Of a DNA stretch of 64,000 nucleotides, positions 44,714-56,053 are shown piece by piece. The notes below the pieces were generated by a model. That model saw only the letters and a list, made by a program, of their open reading frames with translations. It had not been told where the DNA came from and made no database searches. Position 1 is the stretch's first letter, and each line of letters begins with the position of its first letter. Made by a program: the position numbers and the translations under genes. Location of the stretch: the NCBI GenBank assembly GCA_011800155.1, contig CM022369.1, forward strand, positions 3,348,001 to 3,412,000, written 5' to 3'. This DNA comes from Flammulina velutipes (taxonomy: Eukaryota > Basidiomycota > Agaricomycetes > Agaricales > Physalacriaceae).

Positions 44714-45307
44714 ATGTCGTCCACCTCTGACATAGTCAGTTAGCATACACATAAAGATGTACAACTAACTCTCACTCCGTTTAGAAATTCAACAATGCTA
44801 TCGGACCGTGGCAAAGGATGCCAGACAAATACAGGCCTAGCATCAAAGACCATTTCTACCCACACCAGCTCGAACTCGGCATCGGCGTCAACGAGCAAGA
44901 GATGCGAGCCTTTGCGAAAGCCGTTAAACTCAATTACCGGAAGAGCGAGGATTACCTCGTCCACACTATCAAAGCCTACTGCACGAAACACTGCGAAATG
45001 CCTGAGTGCCGCTCCACAATCAAGTACTGCAGGCTCGCGTACCCCGAGGCACGATACGGGTTCTGCATCCTGTGCAGCTACGACCTCAGCATTTTCAATC
45101 TCGACGAATTTGACAGGCCGGTCTTTCTCTTGGAGAAGCTCTGGCAAGATGCTGGCCTTGACAAGAAAGTGATGTGGCACATCAGTGCGACTAATTCTCG
45201 TGCCGAATACACCGAGGAGGTAAAGCTTTGTCTCTCAAGTTTCTATTCTGTAGCTGACTACTCTCTTCTTCAAGCTCTAGGAGGAGCCGGAGAATGGACC
45301 AATGTAG
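44714..45307 (+). CDS. Hypothetical Cys-containing protein, copy 2 (160 aa)
   Basis: Exons 44714-44734, 44785-45219 and 45281-45307 give 160 aa. Exon 2 has the same length (435 nt) as in copy 1 at 40106. Shared segments are GPWQRMPDKYRPSIKD, IKYCRLAYPEARYGFCILCSYD and FLLEKLWQDAGLDKKVMWHIS. The last acceptor is taken as CTCTAG, giving the end EEEPENGPM; using the AAG 6 nt earlier would stop at once. Unknown family. The two copies flank Pro-rich copy C and NmrA copy 4. Confidence 0.72.
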
Positions 45308-47339
45308 GAATTAATAGTGGTCGTTGGTGGCGCTAGAGATGCTAATCCTCCTTATTCACAACCATCTTTCCTCGAAGTTATATGACCTAGGATTCTTCAT
45401 CAGGAAATGACCGTCCAGCTTGAAGATAGTTATAGAAACTTATAGTCAACATGAGCAGTTATAAGCTATGAAGCAGCGAAAGACATCAGGGCTGTTAAAG
45501 ACAAGGTTCAGATTGTCATTTGCTTAGAGATGCTTTGAAGATGTCTATAATAGCTTTGAGTGCACTTAGAGTAGCTTTAACAAGCCTTTACTATGCTTCA
45601 GATAGCTTTAACTTTACTTCAAGTAGCTTTGAATATACTTGGAATAGCTTTTCAGAGATTGAAACAGTCATAATTTAGACAGAGAAATTGACTTTGAAAA
45701 TCCAGTTTATTTATCAGACTATCAACAGACAAGTATAATACATTATATAAAGTATCAAGTTAACTATGGTTAAAACAAATATCTAAAAGAAAGAGCAGAT
45801 TAGTCAAGAATGCAAGTCAAAGAGCAAGAAACATACCAGAACATTGAACACAGTCAAAAGAGAGCACCCTTGAACAAGAGACAATGATTAGCAAGCATAA
45901 GAAAAGAAGAAACAAGTCCACATACCAAGAGAACATTCAAGACTTGAAGATTTAAAGAGGGAACATGGAGGAAGAAGGTCAAGAGAGGAATGATGGGATC
46001 AGAGCTCAGCTCTGGTTTAAATACCAACATGAAGTCACATGACCAGGGCAGAGGGTTTGGGTCCGGAGGTCCGGACCTAAATTGCCTGCCTGTTGGACTT
46101 GATCAATTCTTAATTCTTGATTTATCACTGTTCACTCAATAACTCTCTGGGACTTGCATGAAAAATAGTAGACCTATATATAGTTGGAAAGTGTTTAATT
46201 AGGGCTACAAGACGAGCCCATAACCGTGGGAAAATAAGGGGTGCAGCTCCGGCCATAAGCCATTCAATCAATTCTCTCTTTCTTGTGTTCAAGCAATAGC
46301 ACTACTATACTTGACTGGAAGGTACTAGTATTATATACTGTCAGAAAGCGTACAATTAGGGCTACAAAACGCTTACATAATCATAGAAATTGCAGGTACG
46401 CACCACAAGTTATAGGCAAAATACATGTTTTGACTCGGATTCTAAGAAGTCTTTAACACTTATATCTATGAGAACTAGTTAAAATAGCTAGCTTGGAATT
46501 ATGAATATATTTTCATTATTTCAAGAGTTCAATAAAGCATCCTAAAGCTGACCAAAGCAAGTCACTCAATGTCTAACATCTCGAGGCTTTTTGAGACGTT
46601 TAGAGTCATCCTGTAATTTTATGATACTTTACAAGACTCTCAAAGCTACTCTAAGCGATATAGTCTGTGTGAATATTCTTAGACAGCTTTAGGAGTCTTT
46701 TAGAGGGTAGGTTTGATGTTGACTACTTGGAGAGATCTTGAGATGTCTCTGAGTTCCTTCTTAGCTTGTAGGATATTGTTTTATTGCATTTGCTTCAAGA
46801 TACTTTTAGGCTAGTAGGCTTTTCCTGATGTTGCAGACGACCAAGTTTTTCTCGTAAATCTTGCTTTAACCAGCTGCTGTTCTTACCTATGGTTTGTCAA
46901 GTATCTCACTGGAACACTGTCTATTCCTAAATCGATATCTTGCTATATCATTGAATGTTGTTGTCTCTGTCCTGTCGTCCTTCGCTCCTGACATCTATAT
47001 TTATGATCGCCACACCTTGGCGTGGGAAAATCTATAACATTTTCTTGCCCTTTTGCCAAAGCTTCTCCAAGAGAACGACCATGCAATCAATTTCATCGAG
47101 ATAGGAATGACTTATGTTGCAGCTAGCTACTGCACAGGATGCATGGAACCTTTATTATTAAGTTTCTAAATCTCAAGTGACTAATGTGGCGCTGATTGCG
47201 GAGATTGACAGAGATGTTATGTTATCTTTGTCAGAGTCTGGAAGTTCAGCCTTCCTTCTTATCGTACAATGTGTCGATTGATAACATCATCTTCACAATA
47301 TACAGCACTGATTTTTTCATACCAGGTTCACAAATATGG
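45308..47339. repeat. AT-rich island with degenerate internal repeats
   Basis: About 2 kb of visibly AT-richer DNA without any frame over about 70 codons. 45540-45660 contains a degenerate run of AGCTTTAA/TAGCTTTGA-type units about 20-25 bp apart. 46160-46390 holds two related blocks, both with GTTTAATTAGGGCTACAA or GTACAATTAGGGCTACAA and a preceding TATATA stretch. 46053-46072 contains the palindrome GGTCCGGAGGTCCGGACC. This looks like a decayed transposable element or LTR, but no element ends or coding remnants are identifiable. Confidence 0.5.
47007..47030 (+). repeat. Dyad element, copy 4 (orphan)
   Basis: ATCGCCACACCTTGGCGTGG then GAAAA. Same element as after the Pro-rich genes, but here there is no Pro-rich gene nearby; it sits at the edge of the AT-rich island. 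Confidence 0.7.
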
Positions 47340-49345
47340 TTATAGCTCAATACGCCACCCGCCCACTGGATTCGCTAACATCCTGGACTGTGCCCTCACG
47401 ACTCTAGCCTCCGGGAATGCGAACTTCGTCTCAGTACTCTTCTTCTCTCTCAATTGCATTAGCGAAGGAAGTTGCAACAAACCCCGATAGACCGTTGACT
47501 TGAGAAATTCGCCACTGCCCGATATGGGCGCCAGAACCTCTATGGGAATATCCCCCGGTCCTTGTGACCCCGAAAGACTGGTGTCTGATGTTTTCTCAAA
47601 GAAGATCTCGTAGGGGGTTTTGAGGCCTACAACGATGGATACACCAGTGTTTGCGTACGCTGAGACGTCGTCTGTGACGAATTTCAAAAGTATGGCATGG
47701 ACGTTTGCCTCGAGACCCTTGGTAGCGAGGAAGAAAAAAAATCCAGTTTCCTTTGCGCGGAGTGGGATGCCAATGACAGTTATGTTGCCGTTGTCGTCTT
47801 CAATTATCTTTTGTCAGTTTGATTTGGACGACGATCAGAATATATATATCACACCTTGGATGAAATGGTTATCGTTGAGAATTTGGTCTTGCCTGCATCT
47901 AAATTGAATTCGAGGATCTTCCCAGGAATCACGTTGACATTCCACGCTGCAGAATGCAACGTGCTTGCATTGGCTGCATTCCGCGTATTGAGGGGTTTCC
48001 GCGCCTCCGCCAGGACCGCCGTATTTGAAGTATGGACACTGTAGGTGAGAAGGTCAGTCCCAGTGCACGTATAAGAATCATAAAACTGACTTTGGGTCCC
48101 CAACATATGTTTCTGGCCTGTCTGTCGTAGTCACAACGTGCATCGTATGTCACCCGCACGAAGTTGGTAAATCCGCCCCCCAACAGTGAACCAAGCCATC
48201 CAAAGGAATTCCGGCGGACAGAGCGCATGGCAGGACGTAGGACGCCGCCATATACAAGGAACGGAACTAGCATGTGGACTGTTTCGCAGGCGATTAGGAA
48301 TAATTTTCGAGATCCCGTTTGCAAAGATCCGATTTTGGAAAGAGCATCGAAGAGGCGGAGGGAGGCGGCTTCCTCGATGGCATCCCGTCCGAGAGTGAAG
48401 AAAAATGTGCGTAGGAGAGAGACGCTGGCATGGGCTACACCTTCGAGGGTGTCCTGAGGTACGGAATTATCATATCGACGGGCACGGATTGCTAGCCATA
48501 GAATATGGATGCACCAATATAGTGCGTCCTGTTCGAAGAGTGTGTAGCAAAGTACGTCAACGGACGCTAGGGATTCCATGCCCTGCAACACATCGCGAAC
48601 AAAGGAGAATCGTGTTGGTCTAGTGGCGATGGCCGTTTTAAGCGCGGTGATGGAGGCGGAGACGGCGTTCGGAGCGGCATCGGCAAAGTGGCGTCTCAGC
48701 ACGGAATCCTTTTCAACGGCAGTGTAGATTTGGCCATTGAGTGCATGCCAGTACATGAATGGTCTGTCAAGTAGTGGATAGTAGCCTCTGTAGTGCTTGA
48801 TGCGGGAAAAATACGCCGAAATCAACAGTGTGGCGAATTCTGGATATTGGCTGGCCAAAACTGGAACCTCGATAGTGGCGCAGATGACACTTAGAGCCTC
48901 GAAGAGCTCAGCGGTGGTTGCGTGCATTTGTTCATTTTGCACCTCCAGGCTTAGGATAAAGCTAGCCCATTTTATGAAGGCCGGAAGGATGGCATGGATG
49001 GTTTGTTTGAAAGTATTGGTTGCATGTTGGCCGCACGAGATGTGTTTACAAAGGATAGTGAACACGCGGATCCTGTCTGACCAGACGATGAAACTTTGAT
49101 CTACGTCAGGAGACTGCGCTGGGGTGAGTAAATGCTTCAAGATGGGGGATATTGTGTCCTTGAAAATTGATGGAGAGAATGTTGGGTTTGCTTCGGAGAG
49201 CAATAATCCGCACGCAGATTCAAGATCTTTCCAACTTGACGCTGATAATAGGGTATCCTGGACAGGGAAAAAATGTCAATGGACATCATTCATTAGGAGA
49301 CGGTATAGGTACCCTTGCGGTTTGTATAGCTTCCAGAGTGAGCAT
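47340..49345 (-). CDS. MYND-like protein with degenerate finger (613 aa)
   Basis: Exons 49345-49313, 49257-48091, 48038-47855 and 47797-47340 give 613 aa, co-linear with the gene at 35985-37966 (same intron positions). The N-terminal 400 residues align throughout (TLGRDAIEEAASLRLFDAL, ALYWCIHILWLAI). The finger keeps CPYF, CSQC and FCSVECQRDSW, but GGPEC has become GGPGGG, and the terminal W-x-x-H-x-x-x-C is replaced by WEDPRIQFRC, so one Cys and the His are lost. Zinc binding is therefore doubtful while the rest of the frame is intact. The last acceptor must be the AAG before ACGACAACGG, because the nearer AG gives a stop. On the minus strand it lies upstream of NmrA copy 4. Confidence 0.78.
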
Positions 49346-49654
49346 CGTGAAGGAAAGCAAAAGGAAGAGTTTGAGGTGCCACCGGCAAAGTCCGGTAGCT
49401 GATCTTCTTCTATCCTCATCGAGCCAACACCGTTTCTTCGTTCGCCTCTGTGCACTATTAATACTTGTTTATGATAGATCTTCAATGTTATATGCATGCC
49501 TTGCACCCTTACTACTTACTTTGCCCTCCAAAGCACGGCCCCTCTGTGTTCAACAGTTTGTCCGTCATTGGTTTACAGCTCGGGGTATTGAAAGTCTGCA
49601 ACTGAATGAACGAAACGGCACAATCGAAAAGAGTTTCATGAAATCCAATCATGC

Positions 49655-50540
49655 GATACCACGATGAACAATGCTACATTTCACCATCATTAAGACGTCC
49701 CATTCCGTATCATCGTTGCTTCGATTGGAGTCAGCGGCGTAAAGTACCGCAATCGTAGAGGAGAGTATGGCTACGTCTGGATTTCCGGATGCCTGAGCAG
49801 CGAAGAAGACGTCAAGAACTGTAGTCTGCACGGCGATGAATAAATGTGAACTCGAGAAAACGCGCATCGTGACTATCTTCCATTTGCAGGATTGAGCCTA
49901 CACGTTCGTCTGTTTGAGTATAACCTGATGAAACGCTGGACTTTGTGAAATGGATAGAGGTTGTCAAATCTCGTGTAACGACACGATCTCGCGTCGCTGG
50001 GACACACAACACCATAGAATCGACACCACTTTTCGAGAATTCACATAGGGATGGCCTATTCGTCCTCCGTTGAAGTTGACAGGTAATGCGACATTGGGGG
50101 CGTTTTATGGTCAGGCGGTACCATGTCCACGACGAATGGTGTCATCCGAGCGAGACAGTAGTGGCGTCTTCACAGAGTGCCATTTGCGTCGCCGAACTCT
50201 TACTAACAGTGGTTAGCTTGAGCAGTGCAGAACAGTGTCAGACTCACTTCAAATCCAGCCACGTCCTCTACCAGAATATCCTTCATTGACGGAAGGATAA
50301 GATGTAGAAAAGACGCCGCCCTGGGGTCGTCTGCGCCCTTTGTGTTTGTATTGTATGGCTGACAAGCAGGGAGTAGCAGCCATAGATAAGCGACTAGGAG
50401 TGACTCGCCCGTCAGCCTGGATATGTCGACGCGCTCACAGCTGAACGCGGGAAACTGATGGGCATGGGTGTGAAGGGCAAGATTTCGGCGGGATCGGCCC
50501 GAAAACTTTGGGGCAATACACGTGGCTAACGTGGCGGCTT
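49655..50540 (-). pseudogene. Dnmt2 remnant A
   Basis: Aligns with the intact Dnmt2 gene at 56054-57202 over most of its length, but lacks the first exon start and is broken. Recognisable parts are FPAFSCERVDISRL, PACQPY, KGADDPRAASFLHL, DVAGFE, a later frame with an in-frame TAG near 50068, and ERVGSILQMEDSHD. The catalytic Cys codon survives but several deletions and stops rule out a product. It lies 5' of the MYND-like gene on the same strand. Confidence 0.85.
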
Positions 50541-50663
50541 GCAAGGTTTCCCGCAGGGATCTTCCAAATATCTATTAGTGCGTTTTATAAACGAGTCGCG
50601 CTGGTCAGACCTTTCTACTCGTCTGTTCAGTGCGTATAAATCAAATCCTTCTTCGATTGACCA

Positions 50664-51018
50664 TCTGTGGCGGCATCTATTTTCAGCCACATAGAAAATG
50701 CGTGAAAGTGACCACATAGCTCATTTCCCACTTATCCCTCACCCCATCATCCCCACATTCATGAACTGTTACCAATGCCTTTCACCGTTATCACCAACAC
50801 TGTCTCCGTGTTTGACGCCGACGGTACAACGAACCAACATTCTGGCATCAAGAATTTACTTTTGTCGTCGACGCTGAGTCCACTTCAGAAAATTTCTTCC
50901 GAGATCCAAAAAGCTGACACTATATCAGATACCATGGATACTGTGTCGTGGCTCGGGTTTATCGACGAGGGCGCTAGTTGGTATTCTCCCGCTGCGTCCA
51001 CTGCGCATGAGAAAGTTA
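50664..51018 (+). pseudogene. Pro-rich unit, truncated copy D
   Basis: The conserved 5' block (GTGGCGGCATCTATTTT, AAAATGCGTGAAAGTGACCA) and start MPFTVITNTVSV are followed by the conserved N-terminal region (NQHSGIKNLLLSS, DTVSWLGFIDEGASWYSPAA). The sequence then ends abruptly at about 51010 inside the conserved part and joins MYND-derived sequence in the opposite orientation. The Pro tract and C-terminal helix are missing. Confidence 0.85.
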
Positions 51019-51029
51019 GCCTCAGATCG

Positions 51030-51843
51030 TACGAGGAATCATAAAATTACTGACTTTGGGTCCCCAACATATGTTTCTGGCCTGTCTGTCGTAGTCACAA
51101 CGTGCATCGTATGTCACCCGCACGAAGTTGGTGGATCCGCCCCCCAACAGTGACCCAAGCCATCCAAAAGAATCCCGTCGGACAGAGCGCACAGGACATA
51201 AGGCGCCGTCATATACAAGGAACGGAACCAGTATGTGGACTGTGTCGTAGACGGGGAGCAATAATTTCCGAGATCACGGCACTCGCAAAGATTCGATTTT
51301 GAAAAGAGCATCGAAGAGGTGGTGGGATGCGGCTTCCTCGATGACATCCCGTCCGCGAGTGAAGAAAAGTAGAAAGATGCTGGCATGGGCTACATTTTCC
51401 AGGGTGTCTTGGGATACGGAATCATCATATCTACGGGCATGGCTTGTTGGCCAGGATGCACCAGGATATATTGCTTCGGAGACGGCGTTCGGGGCTTCGG
51501 CAAAGTGACGTTTCAGGATGGAATCCTTGCCAACGGCGGTGTAGATTTGGCCGTTGAATGCATTCCAGTACATGAACGATCTGCCAAGCAGTGAGCGGTA
51601 GCCTCTGTAGTAATTTATGCAAGAAATGTACGCTGTAATCAGCAATGTGGCAAATCTGGATACTAAAACGGGACCCCAATGGCAGACGACGATGACACTT
51701 AGAACCTTGAAGAGTTGAACGGTGGTTGCAAGGAGGTTGCGTTGTTTTGAACCTCTAGGCTTAGGATGAAACCAGCACAATACATGAAGACAGGAAGGAT
51801 TTTACAGATGGTTTGCTCGGAAGAAATTTGTCGTATGTGAGCG
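51030..51843 (-). pseudogene. MYND-protein remnant B
   Basis: Starts, at 51030, exactly at the exon 2/intron boundary sequence shared with the MYND-like gene (ATAAAA-TGACTTTGGGTCC, compare 48080-48096), and continues backwards through exon 2: RQARNICWGPK, SFGWLGSLLGGG, EEAASHHLFDAL, RYDDSVSQDTLE, FMYWNAFNGQIYTAV. Several small deletions break the frame (for example near 51290 and 51450) and the 5' half is missing. Its end joins the 3' end of Dnmt2 remnant B. Confidence 0.88.
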
Positions 51844-52976
51844 TAGACGGTAGTCAAAGAAGTCAATTACCTACAAAGAGGTATTCAATCAACGCCGTCA
51901 TGACACGAACATCGGCGCCGTTCCCAATGAGTCTGTACTGCAAATGTCTGCCGGGAAAGACAAAGCCGTCTTATCATGGGTTCGATTGAAGTCAAACAAT
52001 CACAACAATTCGTCCGGCGTAAGGTACTGCATTCGTCGGGGAGGGGAATGGCAACGGCGTCAGGATCTCCGAATGCTTGGACGGCGAGGAAGGCGTCGAA
52101 CACTCTTGTTGTCTACCGAGAGAAGAAGGGACATGAGCAGAGGAATGAAAGACAACTCACATCAAAACTATCTCTATTTGCAAGATTAAGCCTGCACGTT
52201 CGACTAATTGAGTATATCCTGATAAAACATTGGGCTTTGCTGAAAAGGAGTAGAAAATCCCGTGTAAAACAACATGATATCGCGTCGCTGGGACACCCGA
52301 TATCATAGAGCCGAATCCACTTAGCAAGAACCCTCATTATAATGGCGCACTCCCCCGCTGATGCCGACAGGTAATGTGATATCATTAGTGTTTGCTGGTC
52401 AGCCATGTCCACGACGAATGGCGCCCTGCGAGCAAGACAGTAGTAGCGTTTTTGGGAATTTGGGATGCCAAATTGTGATGGTGAGAGCAAGAGTTCCTTC
52501 GTACAATATTCGAGCGACGCTAGCGTGTCACACAGCGTTGTTCGCGTCGTCGAACTCTGACTAGCACTGGTCAACTTGGGCGGTGCAGAGAAAACCCAGA
52601 CTCACCTCGAATCCGGCGACGTTCTCTACTAGGATATAGCTCGGTGTCTCCTCCATTGATGGAAGAACGTCGCGAACGAGATACAGAAAAGATGCAGCTC
52701 TGGGGTCGTCTGCGCCTTTTGCGTTTGGATTGAGGGGGGTATATGGTTGACAAGCGGGCGAAAATAACCACAGATCAGCGACTGGGGGTGACTCAGCTGT
52801 TAATTTGGATATGTCGACGCGGCGGCAGTGGGACGCGGGAAAATTGTGTGCGTAAACGCGAGTTGCAATCTGACCCAATTGTAGGCAGAAACAAGTTCAC
52901 TTGGTACATTGCTTCGGCAGAGTGCGAGATGAAGACCGCCAATACCGCTGTAGAATTCTAGTGCGCGAATAGACAT
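51844..52976 (-). pseudogene. Dnmt2 remnant B, frameshifted
   Basis: Covers the whole Dnmt2 gene. Exon 1 starts MSIRALEFYSGIGGLHLAL as in the intact copy, but one base is missing near 52877 (TGGGTCAG instead of TGGGATCAG), which shifts the frame after NW. The later PACQPYTPLN and ENVAGFE are in another frame. Exon 2 (LLLSPSQFGIPNSQKRYYCLARR, SCCFTR) is open, but the following donor is deleted and the last exon has frameshifts and stops. Clearly younger than remnant A. Confidence 0.9.
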
Positions 52977-53861
52977 GATGGTGGAATAATAAGTGCTCGG
53001 CAAACTCGGGCCGGAGGTATCCCTACGATTTGAACCTTGTGTATCAACCATTGTCGCAATCAGAACCTTTTCGAAGGGCAAGTTCAGGTATCACTATATC
53101 AACATCAGACCAGGATCCCCAACATACGCTACGATGTTACCCTTTATCGCAACCATTCTATCTAATCCAAGTATACAAATGCCGCAAGTCTGGACATGTT
53201 CTGGTATCACCGAACCCAAACACTAAGTATCAAGTAATTACTTGTAGGCCTGAAAGAGCGATTGAGGCGATACATGACCGTCCATCTACTCCATCATTGA
53301 TCTATTGAATACCTATGAAGAGTGTAAGACAGCTCGTAAGTTTGCGGAAAGGCGATTCCAGTCAACGCTAATAATGTTCAAACAGTTCCAGCCTTATGCT
53401 TACAAGCCGGGAAGGAGAACCTGTTTCAACGTCGTCTAGCGCGGGTTCATGACGCTGAATGAGCTGGGTGTCCTGGTACTAGTAGTTCCTACGTTGCCGC
53501 TACTTGTAAATACCTATATCTGATAATATACACGGTGTTTGTCTGCCGTGCCTAATACTACCATAGTAGTAGTACCTATTCTGGGCACTCTTTTACTCTC
53601 CACCACCTAGGGATCTTGCTCCAGTGTGAATTGTAGCTATGCGACATTCAGTAGATAGAGGGTACAACTAAACAACGGATTAGCCTGACTTGTTTAATCG
53701 TTGCTCGCACATGGAGAGTAATGGCTCGTGGAGCTAGATTAGGTTGTCTTTGGACAGCAATAATAGTATTAATGGTCGACCAGAGGGAATATTTAATGAA
53801 CAACAGACACTCAGAATGCATTGAATTCTAAGGACCAGCTGGACTGGGCTACCTACATCTC
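52977..53861. other. Intergenic, promoter of secreted gene 1
   Basis: No gene supported. 53780-53861 carries sequence shared with the flanks of the other two secreted-family genes: GGGAATATTTAA (near 53786) and GACCAGCTGGACTG..TACATCTC before the ATG, probably the core promoter and 5' UTR. Confidence 0.5.
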
Positions 53862-55123
53862 ATGTTGTTCAATATCGCGCACCTCAGCGCCCTGGTGGCG
53901 CTACTTGCCATGTTCTCCCTTCCTTTCGCAAGCGCGTAGTAAGTATCTGTGGCTTTGGTGAATGATCGGCTCACCAGATTCAACTAGCCCGTTTGACAGG
54001 GATGATAACCCTTCCGTTTCACTCGAGCACTGGCGCGCCACAAATGTGTCTGCCCGAGCCGACGACGAACCACCTGGATACTCAGAAACGGGAGACGAGT
54101 TACCTGGTTACAGCGAAGAACCATCCGAGGGTTCCCCACCCGAGTATATTGTGGCCGTGGGCGCAGGGAGCCAGGTAGTGAGGTCTATCAAGATCGATGA
54201 GCAAAATATGACGGCAGTTGTCAATAGAGGAAAAGTATACCGTCTTGTTCCGAACCCTGCTGAGCTAGGTGTCCCAGACAAGAATGGACTGCACAGGAAG
54301 TACTACATGATTGATGATACCCCAGAAACTGGCGAAGAGCCAATCAAGATGGCAGTCATCAAGATCGTGGACCTGCTCAAGGCGAACAAGCTTGACACGA
54401 GTGTTCCAAAGATTTTGCAAGAAGAAGGATATTTCTGGGGAAAGGTATGTCCGTTGATTCTTCTGCCACCGAAAATCGAAATGGGCCCAGTTCAGATATT
54501 ATATATGGGACAAGACCATAAAACACACCGATAAGCACAAGAGACTGATCAAGTGGGAATACCATGTCGCATATATGCCCCTTCGAAATGGGTTGGACTT
54601 GAACGACGTTGAAGAAACGGAGGATGGCGAACGGGAATCGGTGCTTAGAGAGCTGAAATACCTCCACGAGTGGGCTATAGAACAGCAGTGGACAGCGGCA
54701 AATGTCGAGGAAAGGTTGGCTAAGTGCAAGGCGACAGCGATAAAGACACATGGAAAATTCGCGTCAAGAGGCTTCGGGTACGTCCTTTCAACAGACTAGA
54801 AATCTGTCACAGCCATGCTGACGATGCGCAGGATGACCAACCTGAGCCCAAAAATGTGGTTGACAGACGCAGATTGTGATATCTGGGTGCCAAATCAGAT
54901 CGATCCGAGCTACAAATACGTGAACCCTAGAACCCAAGCGGAGATAAAAGTGAGAGGCGCAAAGAAACTCAAGGACAATAAAGCAAAGAACCAATACTTG
55001 ATGGACGTGAAGTACAGGTTGAAGGAAGAGGTGTTTACGGTATCAGCTCTGCAGGAGCAAGGATACACGTACCTCACTATGGAGCAGGATATCGCTGGAG
55101 GCAATCTAGATCCTTACACGTAG
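53862..55123 (+). CDS. Predicted secreted protein with PPGYSE motifs, copy 1 (365 aa)
   Basis: Exons 53862-53935, 54000-54444, 54491-54777 and 54832-55123 give 365 aa. A clear signal peptide (MLFNIAHLSALVALLAMFSL..ASA) is followed by a Pro/Glu/Ser-rich segment with PPGYSETGDELPGYSEEPSE and SPPEY, then an unknown conserved domain (RSIKIDE, VYRLVPNPAELG, YYMIDDTP, LQEEGYFWGK, WDKTIKHTDKH, LRNGLDLNDVEE, MWLTDADCDIWVPNQIDPSYKYVNP). At the first junction the donor used by copies 2 and 3 would create TAG (CAG to TAG change), so I use a GT three bases upstream (GTAGTA), which keeps the frame. If that donor is not used, the gene is null. Family unknown. Confidence 0.65.
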
Positions 55124-56053
55124 GTAGGGTTTCAATAATTATCAATCGAAGACTTGGATAGCCCGTCACTACAAAGCGTGTCAGAGTGAAACATATGGGA
55201 GCAAACGGACATGGACCACCTGGAAGAGCGCAGTAAGTGTTGTGGCTAAGTGATTGATTGATTATACATGGGCCGACGAATAACGCGACTGGTATCGCGT
55301 AAGATCCAGTCTCTTGATCCTGAGGCCTGAGCAAGTTATCGTGCTAATTAGCCAGTGTTGTTCTTTGTGTCCTGTTGCGTTGCATCTCGGGTTAGTACTA
55401 TCGCCACACGTTAGCATGGGAAAATGTTCTCAGCAACCCGACATCGCGCGGTCGTTGCATCGGGGTACCTATGGGAGTCGTCAGTCAACGCCATTGACTC
55501 GGAACCATACAGCTGCTACATAACTCGAAGACTGCGGGGTCCAGTCCTCTTATGTCAAAAACTCAGAGTGTTTCCCTTCGTTGCCTGACTGTGCCTATAT
55601 TCGTCTTGCAGTTCCTATCCTCCAGCTGTTGATCAGCAAAAAAGACCTGGTGTCTATAGGAAACACTTCAAGTGAGTGATTCATTGTCTATCGTTTGTGG
55701 GCTTTTTGACGCTTCCCTAGTACTCTGGACGCTGCGACCGAAACCTTGACTGGTCGAAAACAGCATAATTAGTCCCATCGACCTTTCGAATTTGAATATC
55801 TTTGCAAAACCCTTTACTATTAGAGGACAAGGTTGACTTTAACAACTTCTCGCCTTTCTACCGCACGCGAGCTCCTCCCTGAGAATGTCTTCTAAACATT
55901 GTCTCCAAGACGCGGTCTGCACCGATGTGATAGTTTCCTCGCTGCGCTACTTTAATCTCCGTCTAATAGCCAGCCAGTCATGACATTGACATCGTCTTAC
56001 TGGCTCGTCCCATAATTCAACCTAATGTAAGTTAGCGCATAGATAGACGGTAC
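55124..56053. other. Intergenic with dyad element and unit fragments
   Basis: No gene supported. It contains the weak dyad element at 55401-55424 and, around 55620-55790, stretches resembling the far 3' part of the Pro-rich repeat unit (GACTGGTCGAAAAC; compare GGCTGGTCGCGAAAG near 23656). Probably a decayed unit. Confidence 0.4.
55401..55424 (+). repeat. Dyad element, copy 5 (diverged)
   Basis: TCGCCACACGTTAGCATGGG then AAAA: the left arm and GGGAAAA tail are kept, the right arm has changed (TTAGCATG for TTGGCGTG). No Pro-rich gene upstream. Confidence 0.55.

Noticed and set aside
46053..46072. Palindrome GGTCCGGAGGTCCGGACC as a possible transposon end
   Set aside because: No second copy at the other side of the AT-rich island and no target-site duplication seen, so I do not call an element end.
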